Assembly: GCA_023387245.1 (NCBI GenBank)
Contig: JAEWIH010000134.1
Coordinates: 1 to 9,580 of the forward strand
Length of the DNA stretch: 9,580 bases
Direction of reading: 5' to 3'
DNA from: Bacillota bacterium
GTDB lineage: Bacteria > Bacillota_I > Bacilli_A > Erysipelotrichales > Erysipelotrichaceae
Below are positions 1-6,255 of the stretch, in pieces (the stretch's first letter is position 1; every line of letters starts with the position of its first letter). A program made the position numbers and the translations under genes. Below the pieces are notes generated by a model, which saw nothing but the letters and a program-made list of their open reading frames with translations, searched no databases and was not told the origin of the DNA.

Positions 1-50
1 ATTGAAAACACACATAAAACCAATAACAAAACTTTCAAAATTCTATTCAT
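1..50 (-). CDS. Partial gene, N-terminus of a putative secreted or membrane-anchored protein
   Basis: The first 16 codons of a minus-strand gene are visible before the window ends; they read MNRILKVLLLVLCVFS. A short basic start (Arg3, Lys6) followed by an unbroken hydrophobic run (Leu/Val) is the layout of a signal peptide or N-terminal membrane anchor. A Cys is present at residue 13, but the window stops before a lipobox could be judged. The start is supported by a GGGGGA ribosome-binding sequence (plus-strand 55-60) five bases upstream. An in-frame ATG twelve bases earlier (position 62) has no such site and is less likely. The gene lies downstream of the murA terminator, so it should have its own promoter in the AT-rich spacer. 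Function cannot be assigned from 16 residues. The call rests on start, ribosome site and hydrophobic profile only. Confidence 0.55.
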   Translation of the reverse strand, partial: MNRILKVLLLVLCVFS

Positions 51-184
51 ATTTTCCCCCATCTTGATTTTTTTGAATTTTTAAAATCTCATTAAATTGA
101 AATTTGTTGATAAATGCGTATGTTTAAAATCTTTAAATACAAATTTTAAATAGATTGTTCAAATTGATTACTTCTTTATCTTCT

Positions 185-228
185 ATTATATTTTAATTGT
201 ATTACATTCATTAAAAAAATACAATTAA
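185..228 (-). promoter_or_regulatory. Candidate promoter overlapped by an 11-bp inverted repeat
   Basis: On the minus strand a -35-like TTGTAT (219-224) and a -10-like TACAAT (196-201) are 17 bp apart. Both lie inside the arms of a perfect 11-bp inverted repeat (193-203 and 218-228, 14-bp spacer). A perfect TATAAT also occurs just downstream (185-190), without a good -35. In a region this AT-rich such matches arise easily. The symmetrical placement over both boxes is the main reason to list it. Confidence 0.3.
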
Positions 229-243
229 TTTTAAACAACTATA

Positions 244-295
244 ATTATAAAAGTTAAAATAAGATTACCCAAATTGTTACAAATATATTGTTACA
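244..295 (-). promoter_or_regulatory. Candidate promoter with tandem 9-bp repeats upstream
   Basis: On the minus strand a perfect TATAAT (244-249) lies 17 bp downstream of TTGGGT (267-272), a weak -35. Directly upstream of it, the 9-mer TGTAACAAT occurs twice with a 14-bp period (287-295 and 273-281). Tandem motifs abutting a -35 box could be an activator site. The gene it would serve is the partial one at the left edge, about 200 bp further down. Inference from motif placement only. Confidence 0.3.
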
Positions 296-323
296 CTTTG
301 TATCAATTAAGGGAATCTTTTTT

Positions 324-358
324 GTATAAAAATAGGGGTATAGAAAAAATATACCTCT
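324..358 (-). terminator. Rho-independent terminator of murA
   Basis: The minus strand folds into a 9-bp stem with one A-C mismatch (350-358 with 334-342) around a 7-base loop, followed by ATTTTTATAC. The stem begins inside the murA stop codon (357-359). The T-run is moderate, so some read-through toward the left-edge gene is possible. Upstream of it in coordinate terms, 51-333 holds no gene that I can support. Confidence 0.65.
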
Positions 359-1613
359 ACTCACGCCAAATTTTAGCCCCAATACTAGCCAAATTTTCAA
401 CAATATTCTCATATCCACGATCAATATGATAAATATCCTCAATCGTAGTAATACCCTTAGCCATTAATCCAGCCACAATTAAACAAGCCCCACACCTTAA
501 ATCAGTAGCCCGCACAGTATCACCAAATAATTCACTCGGACCGCTAACGCGAGCTACAGGTGAATTAACATCAATAATCGCCCCCATGCGTATTAACTCT
601 TGACAATGTTTAAACCTTTCTTTATAAATAGTTTCCCTAACACTAGAAACACCATTGCACTGAGTCAATAGAGCCGTTAAAGGTTGTTGTAAATCAGTAG
701 GAAACCCAGGATAAGTCTGAGTAGTAATATCAACTGGTCTTAATTCCTTAGCCTGACATACTTCTAAATAATCGATACCAATCTTTACATCAATCCCCAT
801 TTCATCTAATTTAGCAATTAATGACTCTAAATGATGAGGAATAATATTTTGAATCCGAACTTTTTTACCCATAGCCGCAGCAATAATTAAATATGTACCC
901 GCCGCAATCCGATCAGGAATCATTTCATGAATACAACCACCCAAAAACTTAATTCCATCAATCGTAATAACCGAAGTACCAGCACCCTTAATCTTAGCAC
1001 CCATCCGATTTAACATCGTAGCCAAATCAATAATCTCCGGTTCTTTAGCCGCATTTTCAATAATCGTACGCCCCTTAGCATACACAGCCGCATACATAAT
1101 ATTAATCGTAGCACCAACACTCGCAAAATCTAAATAAATTTTATCACCAATCAATTCCTTAGCCTCAATATAATAATAACCATTAGAATAATGACACTTA
1201 GCACCCAAAGCCTCAAAACCCTTTAAATGTAAATTAATCGGACGACTCCCCAAATCACAACCACCAGGCATTTTAATTTGTACTTTTTTATATTTCCCCA
1301 ATAAAACACCCATAAAATAATAAGAAGCCCGATACTTAGTAACAGCCACAGAACCTAAAACATTATTTTTCATCTCAATCGGATTAATTTTTAAAGCATC
1401 ATTAGAAACCCACTCAACTTTAACATCCAATCCCTTTAATAAATCGATAGCCTGATTAACATCCTCAATTTGAGGAACACCATAAATAGTAACCGATTCT
1501 CTTTGAGCCATACACGCCGCCGGAATTAAAGCCACCGTAGCATTTTTTGCCCCATTAATATGTAATGTCCCCTCTAATAAATGTTGACCCTCTATCTTAA
1601 TAACATTGCTCAT
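357..1613 (-). CDS. murA: UDP-N-acetylglucosamine 1-carboxyvinyltransferase (MurA)
   Basis: MurA transfers enolpyruvate from PEP to UDP-GlcNAc in the cytoplasm, the first committed step of peptidoglycan synthesis. The 418-residue product has the usual family length. Near the N-terminus it shows the GAKNA motif with the substrate-binding Lys-Asn pair. The active-site loop GGCDLGSRPINLHL carries the catalytic Cys, not Asp, so the enzyme should be of the fosfomycin-sensitive type. YPGFPTDLQQP carries the catalytic Asp of the inside-out alpha/beta fold, and DLRCGACL supplies the conserved late Arg. I chose ATG 1613 because GGGAG (1621-1625) lies seven bases upstream. An in-frame extension to 1664 would run through the upstream terminator hairpin and adds an atypical N-terminus. 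In Bacillus a murA paralogue (murAB/murZ) lies near fba, and this locus fits that position. Whether a second murA exists elsewhere cannot be seen here. Confidence 0.97.
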   Translation of the reverse strand: MSNVIKIEGQHLLEGTLHINGAKNATVALIPAACMAQRESVTIYGVPQIEDVNQAIDLLKGLDVKVEWVSNDALKINPIEMKNNVLGSVAVTKYRASYYFMGVLLGKYKKVQIKMPGGCDLGSRPINLHLKGFEALGAKCHYSNGYYYIEAKELIGDKIYLDFASVGATINIMYAAVYAKGRTIIENAAKEPEIIDLATMLNRMGAKIKGAGTSVITIDGIKFLGGCIHEMIPDRIAAGTYLIIAAAMGKKVRIQNIIPHHLESLIAKLDEMGIDVKIGIDYLEVCQAKELRPVDITTQTYPGFPTDLQQPLTALLTQCNGVSSVRETIYKERFKHCQELIRMGAIIDVNSPVARVSGPSELFGDTVRATDLRCGACLIVAGLMAKGITTIEDIYHIDRGYENIVENLASIGAKIWRE

Positions 1614-1631
1614 AGTAAAACTCCCGAAGCT

Positions 1632-1660
1632 ATTATACCCACAAACAAAAAATACCACAA
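1632..1660 (-). promoter_or_regulatory. murA promoter embedded in the phn terminator
   Basis: A perfect TATAAT (1632-1637) is preceded at exactly 17 bp by TTGTGG (1655-1660, three of six -35 bases). The -35 lies within the terminator stem at 1651-1681. The expected start point near 1625 leaves a leader of about 13 bases, with GGGAG at its very 5' end. The -10 is convincing; the -35 is weak. Confidence 0.6.
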
Positions 1661-1681
1661 CCAATTAAAGGTTGTGGTATT
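1645..1681 (-). terminator. Strong rho-independent terminator of the phn operon
   Basis: A perfect 12-bp stem (1670-1681 with 1651-1662) with a 7-base AT loop is followed on the minus strand by TTTTGTTTGT. It lies just after the second phnE stop codon (1690-1692) and before murA. This is the best terminator in the window. Confidence 0.9.
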
Positions 1682-1689
1682 GATTATGA

Positions 1690-2502
1690 TTAACCATGAA
1701 TCAATTTATGTCTTAATTTAGCAGAGAAATTCTCAATCACTAAAACTAAAATAATTATACCAATAATGATCGTAGCAGCATCATTCCAACGGTAATTACT
1801 CATAGCCAACATCAACTCGGCACCAATCCCCCCAGCACCAACCATACCTAGCACTGTAGCATTTTTTATATTAATCTCAAAACGATAAAGAATCGTAGAT
1901 AAAAAATTAGACTTTAATTGAGGAATAATACCATACATAATTTTTTGATACATATTACAACCACTAGAATCAAGAGCCTCTAGTACACCAGGATCTAATT
2001 GTTCAATAGCCTCTATATATAATTTTGAAATCATACCAATCGAAGTAACCGCAAATGTTAAAATACCTGCCACAGCACCCAAAGCCACCTTAACAAACAC
2101 CAATACATACACTAAAGACGGAATACAACGAATTAATGTAATCAAAATAACACCAACAATTGACCACTTTTTAGTAATGTTTCGAGAACTAATAAATGCC
2201 AGTGGCAAAGAAATAATTGCCCCAAGAATAGTACCAACAATCGCAATCGCAATTGTCTCAAATAACAAAAAAGGAACACCTGATTTTGAAGTAAAATCAA
2301 ATAACATCGACCAATTAGCATCAATAAAATTCTTCAAAATATTTTGAGCAATTTTAATCCCAGCTTCATTAATCGCATTAAATTTAATATATTGAAAACT
2401 TAAAACAGTTAATAATACTAATACTCCAAAAAATAGCCATTTTTTAAATGCTGTCTTTGGTTCTTTAGCCAAAACCAATTCCAAATGATTATGCTCTTCC
2501 AT
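1690..2502 (-). CDS. phnE: Phosphonate-type ABC importer permease, second PhnE subunit
   Basis: This 270-residue inner-membrane protein is one half of the permease channel of a PhnCDE-type importer. Hydrophobic segments are visible at about residues 22-38, 80-105, 113-138, 141-161 and 242-257. The EAA motif that docks onto the ATPase is at about 174-195 (LEALDSSG then IIPQ), followed by NATVLGMVGAGGIG, a PhnE hallmark. The N-terminus has a longer hydrophilic stretch rich in His and Glu than the partner subunit. The ATG overlaps the stop of the preceding phnE by one base (TAATG), with AGAGG upstream, so translational coupling is likely. It is related to but clearly diverged from the adjacent PhnE, consistent with a heterodimeric permease. 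The gene is last in the operon and is followed by a strong terminator. Confidence 0.93.
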   Translation of the reverse strand: MEEHNHLELVLAKEPKTAFKKWLFFGVLVLLTVLSFQYIKFNAINEAGIKIAQNILKNFIDANWSMLFDFTSKSGVPFLLFETIAIAIVGTILGAIISLPLAFISSRNITKKWSIVGVILITLIRCIPSLVYVLVFVKVALGAVAGILTFAVTSIGMISKLYIEAIEQLDPGVLEALDSSGCNMYQKIMYGIIPQLKSNFLSTILYRFEINIKNATVLGMVGAGGIGAELMLAMSNYRWNDAATIIIGIIILVLVIENFSAKLRHKLIHG

Positions 2503-3302
2503 TATGACAACCTCTTTCTAAACTCACGAGAAACAAATTCTACAATCAAAACAGTTAAAAATAATGAAATTAAAATCGGCGTAACATTTTGATAAATCAT
2601 TAATGATAGTTGATCATTTAAAATTATACCAATACCACCAGCACCAACATATCCTAAAATTGCTGAAGAACGGACATTCATTTCAAAATTATACAAAACT
2701 TGTGACAAAAAAGTACCAGAAATTTGAGGCACAATCGCACACCAAAAAGCCTTAAAGCGAGTAGCACCAGAAGAAATCATCGCCTCATATGCCTTCATAT
2801 CAACTGTTTCTACATAATCATATAACATCTTAGTCAAAATCGAAAAAGTAAAAATCCAAATCGATAACATACCAGCCAAAGTACCTAATCCTAAAACAAA
2901 ACCAAATACTAAAGCAAAAACAGTAATTGGAATAGTTCTAATAATACTCAAAATTGTTCTAATAGTAAATAAAATAATTTTATTAGAATTTAAATTATTA
3001 GCACATAAATACATCGTCGGAAAAGCGCATATAGCCGCAAACAACGTACCTAAAAAACTCATCGCCAACGTTTCAAAAATAGGTGACCAAATAGAACTAA
3101 AAAAGCCAGTATTTATCGGAAATAAGCGTGACAAGAATTCAGTCAATTTATCTGGAGCATTTAAAATCAATCCTAAATTGAAACCAGTTATATCAGCCGA
3201 AATATAACATATCACTAAAACAATTATTATTATAAAAATCGTATAATCAAATGGTTTAATAACACTGTGACCATTTTTAAGGGTTATTTTTTTAGAAAAC
3301 AT
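2502..3302 (-). CDS. phnE: Phosphonate-type ABC importer permease, first PhnE subunit
   Basis: This 266-residue membrane protein is the first of two permease genes in the operon. Hydrophobic segments occur at about residues 20-36, 76-100, 112-138, 140-160 and 236-258. The EAA docking loop is at about 172-193 (YEAMISSGA then IVPQ), followed by SSAILGYVGAGGIG, as in other PhnE proteins. The ribosome site GGAGGG is formed by the last codons of phnC (Met-Glu-Gly-stop), and only one base separates the phnC stop from this ATG, so the two genes are very likely translated in a coupled way. It probably pairs with the next gene product to form the channel. Family assignment is firm; the transported compound is not fixed by the permease sequence. 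Confidence 0.93.
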   Translation of the reverse strand: MFSKKITLKNGHSVIKPFDYTIFIIIIVLVICYISADITGFNLGLILNAPDKLTEFLSRLFPINTGFFSSIWSPIFETLAMSFLGTLFAAICAFPTMYLCANNLNSNKIILFTIRTILSIIRTIPITVFALVFGFVLGLGTLAGMLSIWIFTFSILTKMLYDYVETVDMKAYEAMISSGATRFKAFWCAIVPQISGTFLSQVLYNFEMNVRSSAILGYVGAGGIGIILNDQLSLMIYQNVTPILISLFLTVLIVEFVSREFRKRLS

Positions 3303-3303
3303 A

Positions 3304-4068
3304 CTAACCCTCCATCAACTCATCACGATTTAATTCACGACCATAAATACTAGTCAAAACTTCTTGATCAACATCTTTAGCCGGACCATCATAAACTATT
3401 TCCCCAGCCTTAATACCAATAATTCTTTGACAATACTTTAAAGCAATATCAACATGGTGAATATTAATTAAAATCGAAATATTAAAAGACTTATTAATAT
3501 TAACAAAATCTTGCATAACCACTTTAGCAGTAACCGGATCCAATGCCGCAACCGGCTCATCAGCCAAAATAATTTGTGGTTTTTGAGCCAAACAACGCGC
3601 CAATGCCACCCGCTGTTGCTGACCACCAGACAACTGATCCGCCCTTTGATATGCCTTTTCTAAAATACCAACCCGATCCAAAGACTCTAAAGCCAACATT
3701 TTATCATCTTTTGAATATAATCCAAATATCGTCCTAAACAAACTCATATCAGCAACTCGTGCCGACAATACATTTTTTAATACACTCGCACGATTAATCA
3801 AATTGAAAGATTGAAAAACCATTCCTATACCACGTCTAAACCGACGCAACGATTTCCCCTTTAATTTCGAAACATCTGTCCCATTAACAATACACTTACC
3901 TGAAGAAATCGGAATCATTTGATTAATAGTTCGAATTAATGTAGACTTACCAGCCCCTGAAAGACCAATAATACCAATCATTTCTCCTTGCTCAATTTTT
4001 AATGTAACATTGTTTAAAGCTTTAGTCCCATTAGGATATACTTTACTACAATTTTGAAATTCTATCAT
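3304..4068 (-). CDS. phnC: Phosphonate-type ABC importer ATP-binding protein (PhnC)
   Basis: This is the cytoplasmic ATPase that powers the importer. The 254-residue product has every ABC motif in order: Walker A GLSGAGKS (35-42), Q-loop Gln86 in VFQSFNL, signature LSGGQ (146-150), Walker B IILADEP (166-172) and an H-loop His at about 204. The segment between Q-loop and signature (LSARVADMSLFRTIFGLYSK) is typical of PhnC and separates it from phosphate (PstB) or amino-acid importers. The start has AAGGAG eight to nine bases upstream. That ribosome site lies immediately after a terminator-like hairpin (4086-4119), so phnC and both permease genes probably receive fewer transcripts than phnD. 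Confidence 0.95.
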   Translation of the reverse strand: MIEFQNCSKVYPNGTKALNNVTLKIEQGEMIGIIGLSGAGKSTLIRTINQMIPISSGKCIVNGTDVSKLKGKSLRRFRRGIGMVFQSFNLINRASVLKNVLSARVADMSLFRTIFGLYSKDDKMLALESLDRVGILEKAYQRADQLSGGQQQRVALARCLAQKPQIILADEPVAALDPVTAKVVMQDFVNINKSFNISILINIHHVDIALKYCQRIIGIKAGEIVYDGPAKDVDQEVLTSIYGRELNRDELMEG

Positions 4069-4085
4069 TTTAGGTTTCTCCTTAT

Positions 4086-4119
4086 AAAAAAGTGGTGCAG
4101 GTTACCCTCCACCACCTTT
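4086..4119 (-). terminator. Intra-operon terminator-like hairpin between phnD and phnC
   Basis: The minus strand forms GTGGTG paired with CACCAC (4110-4115 with 4092-4097), a G-G mismatch, three more pairs and a GTAA loop, extended at the base by A-T pairs and followed by TTTTTT. It sits between the binding-protein gene and the ATPase gene. Partial termination here would give more PhnD than transporter, as is common for ABC importers. No competing fold is evident. Confidence 0.7.
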
Positions 4120-4138
4120 GCTAATTAAAATATTAAAA

Positions 4139-5233
4139 TTATTTTTTATTTAAATTTAATTCTGTAACTAATTTATCAACTTTACGAGCACCTTCATAAT
4201 CAGCATCAGTTACAACTTTATAACCAGTATGATTATAAATCTTAATTACTTTCTTACCTTCATCAGTATTAGCAATATTAATAAATGCGTCAGCCAAAGC
4301 CTTAGCTAATTTATCATCAACAGCTTTAGAAGATACAGAAATAGTATCATTTTGAATCTTATCAGTTACACCAATAATTTGAGTTTCTTCCCAAATGTTT
4401 TTACCACCATCAGCAATCCATTGATCAGGTGTAGATTTTTGTTTATCAGTTGTTTCCTTAACCGCAAAACGAATATCATTGAAACCAGGAGCAATATCAC
4501 ATTGTCCAGATTGTAAACTCTTAATCGCACCACCATAACCATTAGCTTTAACTAATTGAGTTGGTTGTAAATCGTTAAATGTTTTACCAAAAGTGTCTTT
4601 AAACCATACTAATGGATATTGGTAACCAGAACCAGAAGTTGGGCTTTGAAGACACCACTTAGCATCCTTAATATCATCCCATACTAATTTTTCACCAGCA
4701 TTAACTTTAGCAGCTAATTTTTTACCAATTTCAGTTGGACCAGCAACAATAATCCCACGGTAGTAAGTTACAGTATCTTTAGTATTTTCATTAGGTAATC
4801 CAGTATTAAAATCTTTTGGATTTTCAGAATCATAAGTCAATCCATTACGTGTAGAAGCTAAAATTACCTTAACGGCACCTGGATTAGCGACAGAATATTT
4901 AGCATATGTTCCTCCTGGTAAGAATGATACTTGAGCAGTACCAGCAACTAGAGCCTCACCAGCAGCCTCATAACTTTGAGTAGTACTAATTTCAACCGCT
5001 CCTACTTCATAACCAGCTTTTTTCAATTCAGCAATCAACATACCCTTTAAAGGTTCTGTTTGAGTAGCAATATCTTTAACATCACGACTAGGAACAAAAG
5101 CTATATGCAATTTATCGATTTTAGTCGCACCGTTATCGGTAGTTTTTTGATCACCACCAGTAGTCGATTTACCACAAGCAACCAATGTAAACGCTACTAG
5201 TAGTAAAACCAATAACTTCTTCAACAATTTCAT
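4139..5233 (-). CDS. phnD: Phosphonate-type substrate-binding lipoprotein (PhnD)
   Basis: This is the extracellular binding protein of the importer. The 364-residue precursor starts MKLLKK, then a hydrophobic stretch and the lipobox LVAC with Cys20, so it should be a diacylated lipoprotein tethered to the outer face of the membrane. A polar linker rich in Thr and Gly (21-37) precedes the mature fold. KLHIAFVPSRD (41-51), the GTAQVSFLPGGTYAKY region (98-113), SPTSGSGYQYP (197-207) and CDIAPGFND (245-253) match the PhnD branch of periplasmic-binding-protein type 2 folds. ATG 5233 was chosen because AGGAGG (5241-5246) lies seven bases upstream and the signal peptide begins there. An in-frame ATG at 5260 would add nine residues that spoil the signal. 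The ligand could be a phosphonate, phosphite, phosphate or a related compound. Confidence 0.93.
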   Translation of the reverse strand: MKLLKKLLVLLLVAFTLVACGKSTTGGDQKTTDNGATKIDKLHIAFVPSRDVKDIATQTEPLKGMLIAELKKAGYEVGAVEISTTQSYEAAGEALVAGTAQVSFLPGGTYAKYSVANPGAVKVILASTRNGLTYDSENPKDFNTGLPNENTKDTVTYYRGIIVAGPTEIGKKLAAKVNAGEKLVWDDIKDAKWCLQSPTSGSGYQYPLVWFKDTFGKTFNDLQPTQLVKANGYGGAIKSLQSGQCDIAPGFNDIRFAVKETTDKQKSTPDQWIADGGKNIWEETQIIGVTDKIQNDTISVSSKAVDDKLAKALADAFINIANTDEGKKVIKIYNHTGYKVVTDADYEGARKVDKLVTELNLNKK

Positions 5234-5240
5234 TGTTCTT

Positions 5241-5293
5241 CCTCCTGTGCATCTGCACATAATTATTTTGTCATAATTACTCTAAATTTTCAA
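5241..5293 (-). promoter_or_regulatory. phn operon promoter with two dyads
   Basis: On the minus strand TTGAAA (5288-5293, five of six -35 bases) lies 17 bp from CAAAAT (5265-5270), and a TG one base before it gives an extended -10. A 7-bp inverted repeat (5260-5266 and 5273-5279) covers the -10. A second dyad, TGTGCA GA TGCACA (5246-5259), sits at the predicted start point and touches the AGGAGG ribosome site (5241-5246). In RNA the second dyad is a 5-bp hairpin with a 4-base loop. Repressor control is plausible but inferred. Confidence 0.5.
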
Positions 5294-5302
5294 TATATTT
5301 AA

Positions 5303-5327
5303 CAAAAAAGAGGACAAAAAGTCCCCT
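5303..5327 (-). terminator. Rho-independent terminator of fba
   Basis: A 7-bp stem with one G-U pair (5321-5327 with 5309-5315), a 5-base T loop and a following TTTTTTG on the minus strand lie eight bases past the fba stop. It separates the rpoE-fba unit from the phn operon. Confidence 0.85.
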
Positions 5328-5334
5328 AATATTT

Positions 5335-6201
5335 TTATGCCTTATTAGCACTACCAAACATAGCTATTTTATCACGAACAACTTGTTTAGCAGCATCAAC
5401 ACCTGGTTTCAATAATTTACGAGGATCAAAACCTTTACCCTCTAAATCCTTACCAGCCTCGATATAAGCTCTAGTCCCCGCCGCAAAAGCCAATTGTAAC
5501 TCAGTATTAACATTAATCTTAGCAACACCTAAAGAAATCGCACGCTTAATTTGATCTTCAGGAATACCAGTACCACCATGCAACACTAAAGGCAAATTGT
5601 TAGAAGCTTGTTGAACTTCAGCCAATCTTTCAAAATTTAAACCTTTCCAATTAGCAGGATATTTACCATGAATATTACCAATACCAGCAGCCAAGAAATC
5701 AATACCAGTATCCGCCAACATTTGACACTCTTTAGGATCAGCTAATTCACCTTCACCAATGATACCATCTTCCTCACCACCAATTGAACCAACTTCAGCC
5801 TCAACCGAAATACCTTGTTTATGAGCATAAGCCACAACTTCTTTAGTCTTAGCCAAGTTTTCATCTAAAGCAAAATGAGAACCATCAAACATAATTGAAG
5901 TAAAACCTGCCTCCATTGCCTTAAAAGAACCTTCATAACTACCATGATCCAAATGTAGAGCAACTGGGACAGTAATATTTAAAGTTTCTACCATAGCACT
6001 AACCATAGCACTAACAACCTTAAAGCCACCCATATACTTAGCAGCACCTTCAGAGACACCTAACATAACTGGAGATTTAACTTCTTCACACACTTCCAAA
6101 ATTAAACGTGTCCACTCTAAATTATTTATATTAAAAGCACCAACAGCATAATGTCCATCACGTGCTTTTTCAAGCATTTCTTTTGCAGAAACTAACGCCA
6201 T
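5335..6201 (-). CDS. fba: Class II fructose-1,6-bisphosphate aldolase
   Basis: This zinc enzyme reversibly splits fructose 1,6-bisphosphate into dihydroxyacetone phosphate and glyceraldehyde 3-phosphate in glycolysis and gluconeogenesis. The 288-residue product has the family length. HLDHGS (83-88) gives the catalytic Asp85 and zinc ligand His86; GNIHGKYP gives His178 and LHGGTG gives His208. The mobile loop has GGEEDG (141-146), and INVNTELQ (229-236) binds the substrate phosphate. A tagatose-bisphosphate aldolase is the main alternative; the context next to rpoE favours Fba. ATG 6201 is chosen for GGAGGG (6208-6213) six bases upstream and because MALVSAKEML is the usual family start. An in-frame extension to 6255 lacks this support and would cross the promoter. 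A perfect 12-bp tandem repeat (5990-6013) encodes two copies of the residues VSAM. Confidence 0.95.
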   Translation of the reverse strand: MALVSAKEMLEKARDGHYAVGAFNINNLEWTRLILEVCEEVKSPVMLGVSEGAAKYMGGFKVVSAMVSAMVETLNITVPVALHLDHGSYEGSFKAMEAGFTSIMFDGSHFALDENLAKTKEVVAYAHKQGISVEAEVGSIGGEEDGIIGEGELADPKECQMLADTGIDFLAAGIGNIHGKYPANWKGLNFERLAEVQQASNNLPLVLHGGTGIPEDQIKRAISLGVAKINVNTELQLAFAAGTRAYIEAGKDLEGKGFDPRKLLKPGVDAAKQVVRDKIAMFGSANKA

Positions 6202-6226
6202 AAATTTCCCTCCTATTGATAATATT

Positions 6227-6255
6227 ATTGTATACCAAAAATAAAGTAAAAACAA
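6227..6255 (-). promoter_or_regulatory. fba promoter
   Basis: TACAAT (6227-6232, five of six) lies 17 bp from TTGTTT (6250-6255). The -35 abuts the rpoE stop codon (6256-6258). No terminator separates rpoE from fba, so fba can be transcribed both from here and by read-through. The expected leader is about 20 bases. Confidence 0.55.

Noticed and set aside
193..228. The AT-rich inverted repeat as a terminator
   Set aside because: The stem has a single G-C pair and a 14-base loop, and no minus-strand gene ends there, so it is unlikely to terminate well.
1..333. Possible small RNA or riboswitch in the left spacer
   Set aside because: I found no GC-rich paired core or known riboswitch motif; only promoter-like elements and AT-rich repeats are present.
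254..442. Open frame of 62 codons on the minus strand overlapping the murA end
   Set aside because: It lies in another frame of the murA 3' end, crosses the murA terminator and has no ribosome site; its residues follow AT-rich composition.
1614..1664. Upstream in-frame start for murA
   Set aside because: It would place coding sequence in the terminator hairpin and promoter; the family start and GGGAG support ATG 1613.
2142..2324. Open frame of 60 codons within the second phnE
   Set aside because: It is a Leu-rich shadow of a membrane-protein gene in another frame, without a ribosome site.
1690..5233. A complete phosphonate degradation system
   Set aside because: Only the importer is present; no C-P lyase, hydrolase or transaminase gene occurs in the window.
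5234..5260. Upstream in-frame start for phnD
   Set aside because: It would bury the ribosome site AGGAGG in the coding region and disrupt the lipoprotein signal peptide.
6202..6255. Upstream in-frame start for fba
   Set aside because: The extension covers the promoter and is not part of the family; GGAGGG fits ATG 6201.
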